Assembly: GCA_019828595.1 (NCBI GenBank)
Contig: JAHQRK010000021.1
Span: 62,001-126,000, forward strand
Length of the DNA: 64,000 bases
DNA from: Aphanomyces cochlioides
Taxonomy: Eukaryota; Oomycota; Saprolegniomycetes; Saprolegniales; Verrucalvaceae
Direction of reading: 5' to 3'
A model generated the notes under the pieces. It was not told where the DNA came from. It did not search any database and saw only the letters and a program-made list of their open reading frames with translations. This document shows, one piece after another, positions 22,987-34,306 of this stretch (position 1 is its first letter; every line of letters starts with the position of its first letter). Both the position numbers and the translations under genes were made by a program.

Positions 22987-24455
22987 ATTGATTAATGTAT
23001 TATTCATTCGATTCCAAATCGAATCGACTTACCAGAATCGACTAACAATCGACTAACCAATCATAGATCAGTATTTTCCATATTTTGACCAATCAAATCA
23101 CCTTAGTTTTGTGACTTGGGGGAAAGGCCATGATGGACGCTGACTCGCAGAAGATACGCGCGGCGTCTTGACGCTTCATAGCGAGGTAGTAGTTGGCGTA
23201 GAAATCATGCGTGGTGGTATTCTGGGATGCAGGTGTCAGTGAACTTAGCTCAGAACAATTGCTAGCAAGAAAATGTACTTAAATTTGTATACTATACAAT
23301 ATTGCATATTAATTTCAGTACAGTCGATTAATATGCGATTTGGCCAATGATCTGCCAAGTCCACATTTCACTGAAAAGGACAATATGTGTATAGATAAAA
23401 TGGACGACACGACAATTTTATCCGACAATTTTATGATTGGTCGAAAAGCATGAGAGTATGATATTCTCATTGACTTCGTCAACATAGGAATCGACACCCC
23501 TCGAGTTAAGGCCTCACATTCTAACTCTACAACACATGCTATGTGATTTCAGAAGACAATGTCTTGTGTCAGTACTATAGCTTTCAACTCAATATGATTA
23601 ATTCAGCATGCAAACTAGTTAAGACTTTTGATCATTGATTGAGAGCACGTAGCGTGCATCAAGATCTCGCTCCAATATCGTCTGAAATTGAAGTGACTTT
23701 TGATACACGCTCTCGATCATGCCGTAGATAACGCAAGAGTCATCTTTGAGACTCATTATAGTTGGTCGCATAGATTCAAGAACACCATAAGTGCTATATG
23801 CAAGTGAGAGTCTCGTGCAGAACGTAGAATATAGCTACTTGATTTCGTTTATTGCGGTTTCTTTAACCATTATACTCAATCTGGATGACGGCCAGCCATG
23901 ACAGATTAATTACTTCAAATTACAGTGTGTTTTGGAAACGTTACGATTTTCACTCGTGGACATACAGCTGGGCATAGAGAGTAATCATAAGCATAGAGAA
24001 ACTGCAAAGATAGTTTTCATCGAAATATACATATGATTCTGGATTTGCTGTGCTTCCACAGTGCGTTTTACTATTCATACTGTGTCTAGAGCATGTATCT
24101 AGATCTCGCTGCAAAATCAGGCGATTTCGAAGCCAACTTCGGATTCAGGCTTGGTGCGCTCAATTTTTGATCGAGAGCATCACACATACATCAAGGTGTC
24201 GCTCCAAAATCACGTAATATTTAAGCGGACATTGATCATGCAGTAAGATAAACCAAGTATCTTTGAGACTCATCACCTTTGGTCACATTGTTTAAGGAGC
24301 GTCATATTAACCCTATATGACTATATGGCAATGAAGCGTCTTCTGCGGAATGTAGGATAAAGCTGCTTGATTTCATTCATTGAGGTTTCCTTTACCGTGA
24401 AGCTCAATCTGCACGACGATAGATCTATGACAGACCAATCACACAGTGAGTATTA
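22987..24455. other. Inter-transposon gap containing a diverged direct duplication
   Basis: About 1.47 kb without genes. Two blocks, about 23630-23925 and about 24100-24440, are diverged direct copies. Both contain ATCTTTGAGACTCAT followed by a match to TTGGTC, then a TTGATTTC..TT.ATTG.GGTTTC block, then CTCAATCTG.A.GACG, then ATGACAGA. The second copy abuts Harbinger element 2. Confidence 0.6.
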
Positions 24456-24551
24456 GAGCATCTCCACCGGTTGGTGCTATGACCAAATTTATCCTTGATT
24501 CTGATTGGCATAGATCTATAGAGCATAGCCACATTGTAACGCCATTCACCA

Positions 24552-25829
24552 ATGTGGCGAAAGAGAATCGTGCGCGAGATCCTGGATGACGATGACGAAG
24601 TCTACATAACTTCGACAGCTCTCGACCTTGATATGAAAACGAAGAAGCGACATGGTGGATCGTTACCTGGTAAAGCCCAAAATCGATCAAGATCATTTAT
24701 GGACGCTCACACCATGTTGGTTGAACGGTATTTCTGTCAAACACCAACGTACAATGCAGTCATATTTGAACGACGCTTCCGCATGCCGCGAGAGCTCTTC
24801 AACCGTATTCACCATGACCTGGAAGCAAACTATTCATTTTTCCAGCAGAGACGTGATGCAACCGGCAAGCCGGGCATAAGCTCATATGTCAAAGTCACTG
24901 CAGCGATTCGCTGTCTTGCATACGCAAAGGCAGGCGATGAACTTGACGAAATCTGCCAAATTGCGGAGTCTACAATGTTCGAAATACTGTACAAATTCTG
25001 CAACGATGTCATGGATCTGTATGGATCTGTCTACCTTCGATTTCCAAACAATGACGATATAATCCGGCTTATGGATCAGAACCAAGCACGAGGATTTCCT
25101 GGTATGATCGGCTCGATTGACTGCATGAAATGGGAATGGGCGCTGTGTCCTCGTGCATTTGCTGGACAATACAAAGGGTGGGAGAAGAAGCCAACTGTGG
25201 TGCTAGATGCCATTGCGTCTGCTGATTTATGGATATGGCATGCATTTTTTGGTGTTGCTGGTTCAAACAACGACATAAATGTGCTTCAACGATCTCCGTT
25301 CATTAAAAAACTCTTATCCGAAGAGGTTCCTCAAGTTGGATATACCGTTAATGGCACTTACAGAACTCTGCCATATCTCCTTGCAGATGGTATCTATCCT
25401 TGTTGGCCAATATTTGCAAAAGGAATCTCAACTCCTCGCACAGCAAAAGAGCGGCTGTACACTCAACTACACTCTGGTCTACGCAAGGACATCGAAAGAG
25501 CATTTGGTGTCCTGCAAAAGCGCTGGCGCATTCTGGCAGTACCCGCTCGTTTTTGGACCATTGACCGCTTGGACAGTGTGATGCAGTGTTGCATTATACT
25601 CCACAATATGATTGTTGAGGAAAGACGTGGACATGATGCGGTCGTAGATATGACTGTTGAAATGAACCTTGAATCGGACGATTTGACACGAGAAAGATAT
25701 GTGCCTACAATCGACAGTATGGTATCAACTTGGAAAGCAATCGCAGATGAATCAAAGCATGTCCAATTGCAAAGTGACCTCGTAAACCACGTGTGGAACT
25801 TCAGTGGCAACAGAGAAGAGACTCTATGA
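24552..25829 (+). CDS. Harbinger transposase (plant-transposon-protein type), 425 aa, intact
   Basis: A single open frame. It has a basic N-terminus, then the block RRFRMPRELFNRI typical of this subfamily, a helix-turn-helix region (DELDEICQIAESTMFEIL), and the DDE core. The core shows GMIGSIDCMKWEW for the first Asp, GVAGSNNDINVL for the second, LADGIYPCW, and ERAFGVLQKRWRI for the final acidic residue. No disruption is visible. The start at 24552 lies 96 bp inside the left end of the element. It belongs to a different subfamily from the transposase of element 1. Confidence 0.92.
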   Translation: MWRKRIVREILDDDDEVYITSTALDLDMKTKKRHGGSLPGKAQNRSRSFMDAHTMLVERYFCQTPTYNAVIFERRFRMPRELFNRIHHDLEANYSFFQQRRDATGKPGISSYVKVTAAIRCLAYAKAGDELDEICQIAESTMFEILYKFCNDVMDLYGSVYLRFPNNDDIIRLMDQNQARGFPGMIGSIDCMKWEWALCPRAFAGQYKGWEKKPTVVLDAIASADLWIWHAFFGVAGSNNDINVLQRSPFIKKLLSEEVPQVGYTVNGTYRTLPYLLADGIYPCWPIFAKGISTPRTAKERLYTQLHSGLRKDIERAFGVLQKRWRILAVPARFWTIDRLDSVMQCCIILHNMIVEERRGHDAVVDMTVEMNLESDDLTRERYVPTIDSMVSTWKAIADESKHVQLQSDLVNHVWNFSGNREETL

Positions 25830-25868
25830 AATCTGTGAAGCTCCAATTTGAATATATTTCTTTATAGA

Positions 25869-26651
25869 CTAATCTTCAGCCTCTTTTGTCTCAAATGGTG
25901 CAGACTCAACAGAACCAGCAGAGTATTCTTGCATATTGTCTTGGGTCATAAATAAATCTGCATTAGAGTCTTTTGACATGAACTCAGCAAGCTTCTTTTG
26001 ACGCAAAGCCGAAAAGAATTGTTTTCGCTCAAGTGGATCAACGTCCGGCATGTTGAAGAGCTCAATACAAGCCATCTCAATCAAGATATCATTCTTGCGG
26101 ACCAATGAATTGGCGATTGATTGAGATGTACTCAGTTGGACTCGACGAAATTTGGCCTCGGCAATTGCCAATGTTGTTGCTTTTGCACCAGCAGGTCGTT
26201 GTGTGGCGCCTTCCCTTTCGCCATCTCGAACAGAGTCTCTCATCCCATCTGCATGGCGCTTTTTCGTATTTGTATGCTTCCATTTCTCTTTAGTTGATAG
26301 AACATTGTAGGCCGCGTGAAACACAAATTGCTCGCCATGCTGTGCTTCATACATCGTCAAAGCATCTTTAAACATGTCGTCACTCGTCTTACCACTCTCG
26401 TTCAGCCTTGAAACGACAGACATACATCCCGAGAAGCGTCCAACTTCTCGGTTGATGTCAACCCACCGACTTTTGAGAGCAGACATGGATCGGGAGCTTC
26501 CCCTGTTATTCTCCATGAAGTGCTTGTGGATGCTAGTCCAGAGCGTGTCTGATCTTTGATCAATCCCATTTATTGGGTCCTCCGATGCTGCACACCAAGC
26601 CAAACAGAGATTGCGGTCTTCAATATCACTCCATGCTTTCCCACGGGGCAT
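25869..26651 (-). CDS. Harbinger Myb/SANT-like accessory protein, about 260 aa, intact
   Basis: The second protein of the element; in the superfamily it binds DNA and helps nuclear import of the transposase. I start at ATG 26651 (MPRGKAWSDIEDRNLCLAWC) instead of the upstream in-frame Met at 26675. The Trp-containing SANT-like repeat begins there. The domain continues with WTSIHKHF and SALKSRWVDINREVGRF, the NAM-associated type. A basic middle region (KEKWKHTNTKKRH) and an acidic C-terminal tail follow. The frame is open throughout. Confidence 0.82.
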   Translation of the reverse strand: MPRGKAWSDIEDRNLCLAWCAASEDPINGIDQRSDTLWTSIHKHFMENNRGSSRSMSALKSRWVDINREVGRFSGCMSVVSRLNESGKTSDDMFKDALTMYEAQHGEQFVFHAAYNVLSTKEKWKHTNTKKRHADGMRDSVRDGEREGATQRPAGAKATTLAIAEAKFRRVQLSTSQSIANSLVRKNDILIEMACIELFNMPDVDPLERKQFFSALRQKKLAEFMSKDSNADLFMTQDNMQEYSAGSVESAPFETKEAED

Positions 26652-26835
26652 TTTTGTCAGGTCTCTTCCTCGCAAGGGTCTATAGCACTCGATGTCTATG
26701 GTGACTCTTCATAGACACTGAAACGGTCCAAGTGCTAAATATTTAGCCATAGAACTCTTGGGTGAATAGAGAATTTATAAAATATGAGAGGAAATGTCTA
26801 TATGATAGCCATAGCATCGACCGGTGGAGATGCTC

Positions 26836-27339
26836 TTAGGGATTTAGCCAATCAAACGCTGTACATGTTAAATGTTAACGATATGTGTCTGCCGCAACAA
26901 CCTCCTCGTCCAATCAAGTGTGAGGAATGAAATTTCGACCAATAAGCGAAAGATTTGGTGTCGGTTGTCCAATCACAAGTCTGAAATTTGTCGGTTTTTT
27001 GTCGTGTGTGTATATTATGTATGGATTTGATCTACCCAGATTGTACCCATTGTATTTATAAATTTTAAGAGAAATATAAAATACTACACGTATCTCTTAA
27101 TAGAGTTTTGGCCAGACTTTCAAAAATGGAAAAATTAATGTTGCTTAGGAAGTGCGAGGAGATGCTCCAGCTAACGTTATATCATCTCTAGCTTTGCGCA
27201 AAACTAGCGGATATTTGCGCAAAACTAGTGGATATTTGCGCAAAACTAGCGGATACTTGCGCAAAACTAGCGGATACATGCGCAAAACTAGCGGATATTT
27301 GCTGTGTTATTTTCTTTCAAAATGCAAATCTGTTGTAAT
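26836..27339. other. Gap with a short tandem repeat
   Basis: 504 bp without a gene. It is AT-rich and contains the 21-bp tandem array described separately. Inverted ends of the neighbouring pogo-type element were looked for here and not found. Confidence 0.45.
27196..27300. repeat. Tandem repeat, five copies of a 21-bp unit
   Basis: Five consecutive 21-bp units, GCGCAAAACTAGCGGATATT plus T, with only single-base variation (for example GTGG for GCGG, TACA for TATT). The unit length is a multiple of three, so one frame reads RKTSGYL repeatedly. No surrounding gene supports translation. Confidence 0.95.
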
Positions 27340-28754
27340 CTATACAATGGCTGCTTCTACAACATTGAAAAGTGATGTCGTTTGAATCGCAGGGGTGGGT
27401 TTCTTCTTGCGCTTTGAATTTCTGGCTTGAGCTTCCAATAACTCCTGATACTCCACAGTAATTAACTTACCGCTGACTGTAAGAGTGTTCCGTGAAGCTC
27501 TTTTTGCAGAGGGCTTGATTGGCAAGAGAAGCACTGACTTCTGAATTGCCGTCACGCGCTGCATCCACATTGGTTTCACCATCTCCATAAGCTCTTCTTG
27601 AGGCTTGAACAGAGACAATCTGTACATCATCTTGTCCACTCATGGCGGGAACAGCCCCGTGCACACAAAGCCATTGACAATACTCGACGTTTTGGTCTTC
27701 TCAGCCCACATACGGCAGCCAATGTCAATTGCAACCTTTTTGCTCACGTTGGGGGAGTCATCGATCCATTTGAGGTCGGAAACTTCTTGACGCACAGCTT
27801 GCTTGAATGGCCGAAACACCGTGACATCCAATGGTTGCAAAATATGGGTGGAATTGGACGGGGAAAAGAGAAGCAAAATACCAAGGTCAACAGCATGTTG
27901 AGCAATATGGCGCGAAAAATGCGACGAGCAGCCGTCCATGATGAGTAGGATAGGTCCTGGAGTTGATGTTGGAACGGCATCATTGAACATAGACAGCCAT
28001 TTGTTGCAAATGAACGAGTTGATCCATCCTTTCTCAGACGTAGTCACAGCAGATCCAGGATAAGTGAGGCTATCACAGGCCTCAGTCGACACCGTTTCTC
28101 CGGGAAATATAAACAAGGGTGGGATCTTGAAGCCGTCAGCCCCGACACATGCAACAACTGTGATGTGATCAGACACTTGAGGATCTGACGTGCATGCATT
28201 CTTCGAGGCTTTGCTAACGACAACCTTCTCAGACGACTTGCTTGGCGAAAAGCTCGTCTCGTCCATGTTGAACATTCTTGAGGGACCCATGCCAACTTGA
28301 GTCAGAGCAAGAACCAATTGATGGAAGAAGTCGAGGACGATTTCTTGGGTCACTGCTGAGCGCGACTTGGAATTTTTTTAGCCTTTTTAGAGATGAGATC
28401 GTCGTGGCGTTTCATGAAACCACGAAACCAACCAGACGTTACATTTCTCTCGCCATGACCATGAAGCTCGGCCAAGGCTTTGTCAGCCCTTTCCATTATT
28501 TGTTTTCGTTTGGCCGAATGCCCATCTTGCTGCATGCATGTTACCCATGCTGCAATGTTGTGCGGCAGTAATGGCGCGGGTCCCATGGTTGAGCTTGTCG
28601 AAGTACCCTTTGCTGCTAATGCAACGTGCGTTCGAAGTGTTCTTGCCGGAATTTTGTATCTCTTGCTTATAACCCCGGGTTTTGCAGTGTTTTCGAGGAC
28701 TTCTTTCACCGCCTTGGCCATGTCGTCAGGAGTATAAGCTGTCTTTCGCGCCAT
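27340..28754 (-). pseudogene. pogo/Tigger-type transposase (Tc1-mariner superfamily), one frameshift and one stop
   Basis: The N-terminal part (28754-28350) has a psq-like HTH (GVISKRYKIPARTLRTH) and a CENP-B-type second HTH ending GWFRGFMKRHDDLISKKAKK. At an A7 run near 28372 the frame shifts by one. The protein then continues in the other frame (28353-27643) with the DDE_1 core: NMDETSF, LLIMDGCSSHFS and ILQPLDVTVFRPFK supply the three aspartates. A TGA at 27640-27642 interrupts after CTGLFPP, and the same frame continues to 27340 with a Lys/Arg-rich tail. With these two lesions corrected the protein would be of normal length, so it is a young pseudogene. No terminal inverted repeats were identified. 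Confidence 0.85.
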
Positions 28755-29250
28755 TTTGTCAAATTGAATGGCCTGGTAGAGAAAACCCGTGAAACATTAT
28801 ACTTAAGTACTGTATTTATTTCTGAGAGAACTCGATTTGCAGAGTTTTCTTTATGACCAATAAAGATTCACTCTTAATCTGATTGGCTTAACAAAAAGCG
28901 GCCGACTACTACGCGCGAGGCTTTGTTTTGCCAAAGGAACCTAGTGAAAGCCCTCAATTTTGAGGACATGCAGTATGGAAGCTGAAATGTTCACTTTGCA
29001 TGAAACAGATTTCATATTGAATGAAAATATACTGTTTTTTATTGATTTTTGTGTTCGATTGGCGTTTTCTATAATGTTCCTTTCCACATTGGTGGAAATT
29101 AAATCCAACTTGGCCGAGAAAAGGTGTAGTTCCGGCCGACTACTGGCACTTCACGTTAGCAGAATTTGTCTATTGTCATCGGTTACGACGTTGAATTATA
29201 AATAGAATAGACAGGAAAACAAGAGTTACTACTGGTCATTTTGGGACAAC
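28755..29250. other. Intergenic, between pogo relic and the membrane-protein cluster
   Basis: About 500 bp. An 11-bp motif CGGCCGACTAC occurs twice (about 28899 and 29136). I see no coding exon. It would contain the promoter of the intact gene at 29251. Confidence 0.4.
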
Positions 29251-31119
29251 ATGACCAAGGTTCAAGAGATCCGACGCAACGAGGCCACAGCATCATGCAC
29301 TCACTGGTCTGTTGCGTACAATCTCGTCTTTGTCCTCAGTTTGGTGACTACGGTACAAATTCGTAATCTCTTTGTTGGGAAGTTTGACATCTCTATAGCC
29401 ATTTATGGCGTATCTCGCCGAGCCTCGACCAGGTGGAGTCATTTCACACGACCTTCCGACTTGGACGTCGTATAATGAATTCATCAATGTCACATCGGCA
29501 TATCTCCAGGAGCTTTACAATAACAAAACCATGGATTCGAATGCAGTCAGTCATCAAGACATTGCGTCAAACACGTTTGTGATGCGATTTGGCTTGGCAT
29601 TGCCGTTTGAAATCCCCAAAGACGATGTATTTGACTACTACATTAAGATGCCAGGTAGAAAATGTCATTGACATGTACCTTCAATTCGCTGACAATACAT
29701 AGCGTCGCCCTTTTTTGGCAATGGAATCCGAGATTATGTATCTCAGTTCCTCACATCAAACGAGTCAAGTCGGAGAGCAATGCAGCCGTGGCAAATATGC
29801 CAACACAATCGAATCTTGACTATTACCTATAGCGAATTATGTGTTTGGATGGACGAACAACCAGAGGCAGGCCGTTATACTGTCTGGGGATCAACCATTC
29901 AGCGAGAATATTCCACAACAAGTTGGGCCAAGTTTATCTTTCGATGTGTGGTGTCTAGCTACATCTTATCCATGTTTTGGCTACGATACTATCGGTACTA
30001 CATCCCTCTCTTGTACAATTTGCGCTACATCGGACTTGGCCCCGACTATACACGTTATGAAGTTGTGGTGGGAGATCCTGCATATGCGATTTTGAGCGAT
30101 CCAGTTGTGTCGTTTGCAATGGCCATTGACCTCTGTTGGGGCATGGGTTACACGGTCCTTGCTGACAGTAGTGTGGCCCAATTTCACGACTTTTGGTTGT
30201 ATGTTCGAGGCTGCATCTACCTCTCACGAAGTGTAAAAAGATTTTACATCGTAATTGACTGATTTAAGCTTGCAGGTATGGCTATCCTATTTTGGCATGC
30301 AAATTCTGTCGGCCATCGTCAAGTGGCGTCGATGGGAAATGTCTTATGCTCAAGTCGATCCAGCCTTCTTGGCCATCAGTGCTTACATGTACAGCGGCCC
30401 GATATTAAGTCTCATGAGCTCCACGCCCATCGTGTGGAGCTTCTACTACATGGGAAAATTCTTTCAATCCGCAAAGTCAGACGATGAAGCTATCGAGTGC
30501 ATCTCAGGTAGCCAAAGTGGAGTTCTCTATTTGTTAAATGATTGTGTCACAGGTTTACTTGTTGTATTCTTGATTATGTCGACGTTGCCGTTTCAGTATT
30601 CACGTCTAGTCATGGGCTGGCGACGTCGAAAAAGTAACTCAATCAAGTCAAAATGCCATTTAATAACCGAATTGCATAGATCGAGTGGGTCCAAGGCCTA
30701 CCCCAGACGCGATGCCAAGAAGTGTGAGCCACTATTCGTACAATGACTTGAAGGCTTTCATAATCCTTGCTGCTACCTTGAAACACACTGCACGGACATT
30801 TTCAGGCGGTTCCCTTCACAATCTCTATAGAAAGAACCCACGGTATCGAAAATTGCCACTGATCAGCCATCTAGCAGCTGATTGCTTTGTCTTGTGCTAT
30901 AAATCTGACGGAAGTATTGACCAACACGTGCGACTAAGCCTCTTGTCATGCCTGGATCCGCTTGTTCACGACACCACCAACGCGATTGCCAAGTGCATGT
31001 CATCACATTCTCATTGCGTCTGTGTCATCAATAACGATGCATGTGGATCTTTCATGCCGAGCTCATCGACTTCAAACTGCGTACACAGAGCTGAATCCAA
31101 TTGCCAATGGGTCATGTGA
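29251..31119 (+). CDS. Family copy P1: unassigned polytopic membrane protein, 546 aa, intact
   Basis: I do not recognise the family; this is the intact singleton and the reference for the others. Exons 29251-29352, 29399-29654, 29703-30232, 30276-30507, 30553-30633 and 30680-31119 join in phase. The protein starts MTKVQEIRRN, followed by a transmembrane helix (WSVAYNLVFVLSLVTT). Next comes a probably lumenal or external loop of about 130 residues with several N-x-S/T sites and conserved Cys/His (ICQHNR, YSELC). About five more helices follow, with a signature YTRYEVVVGDPAYAILSDPV and a basic KWRRWE loop between them. The C-terminal soluble domain of about 145 residues has NPRYRKLPLISH, ADCFVLCYKSDG and several Cys, and ends CQWVM. 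It resembles a transporter or receptor in layout only; no function can be inferred. Confidence 0.88.
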
Positions 31120-31454
31120 TGGGTTTGTGTTCGTTATATCCACCTCGCTAGACCCAACGATGACTCGGCAAGTGCGAATCATACAGTTAATAGCTTCAAA
31201 ACACATTTGCCGTGTTTCACTTGAACATGACAAATGACATTCAACCGACAGCTTTCTTGACCCTTTATTTATTGTGCGATTCTCACTAATTTTGTGCTCT
31301 ACGACAGCAGCAACTACTCGTGCTCATTAAAGATATACGCGTAGACATAGAGCGGCCACACTGCCACTTGAAAAGATGTTTTGCCACGTGTCATCATAGT
31401 GCAAGTTCATGCCTCAGGCTGGGTGTGTAGGATATAATTTTCTTCTTGATTGAC
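31120..31454. other. Gap between tail-to-tail family copies P1 and P2
   Basis: 335 bp separating the 3' ends of P1 (plus) and P2 (minus). Nothing recognised besides the presumed 3' UTRs. Confidence 0.4.
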
Positions 31455-33233
31455 TCACATAACCCACAGGCAATTCGAACCACCAGGATGAATGCACAAG
31501 GTTGAGTTGGATGTTGGCATAAATGTCGCGCACCCATCGTTGCTGATTACACTCACAGTGTGGAAATGCAAAGAATTACAAGTCGGTATTGCAAGGTTGA
31601 ACTCGCCGAGTTGTGGATCCAAACATGAAATTAAGCTCAGGCGGACTTGTTGGTCTAGACTTCCGTCGGATTGATAGCAAAAGACAAAGTAGTCGTCAGC
31701 TCGGTGGCTAATCAGCGGTAGTTTTCTGTGTCTTGTATTCTTGCGATATAAAGTGTGAAGAATGCCACCAGCCAATCGTTTGGTCTGCTTCTTCATTGTG
31801 AATGCAAGGATCAGACGAGCCTTCAGGTCGTTGAACTCGTAGTTGCTGACATTGCCCTCGATGCTACGGATTTTTCTTGGACCCACTCGATCTACACATG
31901 AATTATGTTGGACCAGACACAAGGTTATACTCGACTTTTGTCGACACCACGCCATGACGATTCGCGAGTATTGGAATGGCAACGTGGACATAACCATTGA
32001 GACGACAAAATGCCAAGAGCTTCGGATACAAGCCTCTCGAAAGGGAAAACCCTTTCCTGAGATACATTCAATCGCTTCATTGTCTGATTTGGCGGACTGA
32101 AAGAAGCAGGTACATAATTGTATAAAATAGCCAGACGATGCGTGTGGAGCAGAGTAGACTCATGATCGGTCCACTGTACAAGTAAGCACTGATTGCCAAG
32201 AAGGCTGGATCGACTTGAGCATACCAATTTTCCCATCGACGCCACTTAACAATAGCCGAAAGCAACTGCATACCCAGGTAAGACAACCATACCTATAAGC
32301 TCTCGTCAGTGATGTGCAACTTCACTGTGTTACATATCGAGAGAGATAAATGCAACCGTTCACGTACAGCCAGAAGTTGTGATAGTGCGCCACTCCGATG
32401 ATGGCTAGAATCATATATCCCATACCCCACCAGAGGTCAACTGCCATGGCAAGGGAGACGACTGGATCACTCAAAATTGCATACGCAGGGTCGCCGAGCA
32501 CAATTTCATAACGAACGTAATCAGCAGCAAGCCCGATGTGCTGTAAATTGGACAAGAGAGGGATATAGTAGCAGTAATAGCGTCTCCATAGTAAATAGAT
32601 AATATAGCTGGAGATAAGCCAGCGATAGGCAAATTTAATCCAGCTTGTCGTGGGTGATTCCAATTGAGAGGCTGCCCACCACACAGTATACTGCTCTGAT
32701 TCCGATTGTTCCACCATCCAGATGCAAAGTTCACTGTACGTCATTGTTAAAATCCGATTGTGTTGGCAGAACTGCCAAGGATGCATTTGGTTGCGACTTG
32801 TTTTGTTGGCAGTCAGAAAGTCCGTCATAAAATCGCGGACCCCACTACTGAAAAACGGAGAAACTAAGAGTTCCAATAAGATTTCGGGTGACTTTAAGCA
32901 ATCCTTACCTGGTATTCTGATGTAGTAGTCAAACGCATCATGTCTGGACACCACAAAGGGTAGACTCATGTTAAATCGAATCACGCTTGTGTTGGTTGCA
33001 ATATCCCGTCGACTGACCAAGCTTTCATCCATTGTATTGTCGTTGTAGAGTTGTTGAAGGTATGCGAGGCTCAGAAAGGTAGGCCATAAAAGGCTACAGC
33101 AATTAGCAGCAGTCCGTACAAGATTAATTTACCGTCGTTACCAAATGATGACAAAGATGAGTTTGTACGGAAGTGACCATCGAGTACACGACGCGGTGGC
33201 TATTGCACGTCGGATCTCATGCACCTTGGTCAT
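31455..33233 (-). pseudogene. Family copy P2, pseudogene
   Basis: All six exons are recognisable on the minus strand from ATG 33233 (MTKVHEIRR) to the CLWVM stop at 31455. Defects: a one-base deletion near 33145 turns the end of exon 1 into an early stop. A deletion of roughly 75 bp near 33065 removes the conserved region after LSEPR and shifts the frame. A further indel near 32115 breaks exon 4, and the donor of intron 4 (about 32060) reads GA instead of GT. A 236-codon frame (32322-33032) survives across exons 2-3 only because intron 2 happens to stay open. P1 and P2 form an inverted, tail-to-tail pair. Confidence 0.87.
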
Positions 33234-33276
33234 ACCGTCCAACTTGGACTCGTTACAAGCTTTCGAGCTTCTCAAT

Positions 33277-33473
33277 TTATAAATTACCATTAGATTCGTG
33301 AATCGTATGCGTATTATCCGATTTACGATCTACAGGACCTTGTAATACGGCGAAGAGTTACCTGATTTCGAAATGGCTTTGAGCATTCTACGTGCTTGGT
33401 AGCTGTCTACGGTGTAGGGTTGGAGATGCCTCACCAGCTCCGCAGCTTTTCCAAGTCTTGGTACTTCTTCCAT
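33277..33473 (-). CDS. Possible tiny two-exon gene, 54 aa, unsupported by homology
   Basis: From ATG 33473 the minus strand reads MEEVPRLGKAAELVRHLQ, then reaches a GTAACT donor (exon 33473-33362). A CCTGTAG acceptor gives exon 33329-33277, which ends in TAA. The amphipathic helical character and correct splice signals make it plausible as a small gene or as an orphaned first exon. It lies only 44 bp upstream of the P2 pseudogene on the same strand. I know no family for it, and similar sequence is absent upstream of the other family copies. Confidence 0.25.
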
Positions 33474-34306
33474 TCTTCACATGACAGTTAATTGTGTTTG
33501 ATAGCGCCGGCGCTGATCTCATTAAACTCAACACCCAACGAAGTCTCGTTCCATTGCAAATCGTTCAGCAGTTCAGTAGTCATCATTGTCATGCTTAGCA
33601 TGATATGATTGTACCCAAATTCGAGGAGAAGGCTAGATTATATCAGGAGCTACTCACGCAGCCACTCTGATGGCTTCAAAGTTGTGTGACGCTTAAAAAC
33701 ATTCGTCGAAGGCAACCACAATTATTCACGGACCATAGGTAGTTTGATAGTCAATGGGTTAAAGGTCAATTCTTCGCCCTAGCACTTGGGTTCAATCGAC
33801 TGACTGGGGCAAAGAATATCAATCAAATGCACAAACCTGCAACCTCAAAAGAACTGTGGTTGCACTAACGCTCCTTTGAGATTGACCCACAGCGCACGAT
33901 ACACTTTCTTCTTCTACGGGTTCAAAACTTTTTGAACCCGTAGTTCATAGGAAGTTTGCACTTGACTTGAATACCAGTCTCAATTCTACAAGGGTATCAT
34001 GTACAGCGAAATTACCGCAACGATGTACTTGTTCAAAACGAAATGATGTGTGAGGCTGGCGATGTTTTTTGTGCTGGACTTGAATGCATGGGTCAATTTG
34101 TACGATTCACTCAACTTTTGACATGACGATTAAATGACCCACTCGACATTTGGAGCAATCAGCTTCTTGGGGCCAGAAAAGTTAATTACATCTTGGGAGA
34201 TGTTGATCTTGATTGCTTGTTTGCCTTGAAGAACCAGAGCGAGGTGACAAAATCTCCCTTTCGTTTAGCAGAGTTGGTACTTCTGTAATTCAGCAGTTAG
34301 ACAGAT
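33474..34306. other. Gap without a confident gene
   Basis: About 830 bp between family copies P2 and P3. A short minus-strand frame around 34139-34250 ends in EWVI-stop and could be a remnant exon, but it has no partner. No repeat is seen. Confidence 0.35.

Larger units (their letters stand above)
24456..26835. mobile_element. PIF/Harbinger DNA transposon 2, complete, TSD TTA
   Basis: A 2,380-bp element. The left end begins GAGCATCTCCACCGGT at 24456 and the right end is the reverse complement, ending at 26835. The inverted repeat extends to about 25 bp with two mismatches. It is flanked by TTA at 24453-24455 and TTA at 26836-26838, the canonical Harbinger target duplication. It carries a transposase (plus strand) and a Myb/SANT-like protein (minus strand), convergent with 39 bp between them. 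Both frames are intact, so the element looks autonomous. Confidence 0.93.

Noticed and set aside
27600..27948. Plus-strand frames over the pogo transposase
   Set aside because: They are antisense to the DDE core and carry no motif.
32322..33032. 236-codon frame in P2 as an intact shorter gene
   Set aside because: It includes an unspliced family intron, starts inside exon 2 and ends at the exon 3 donor. Upstream and downstream exons are frameshifted.
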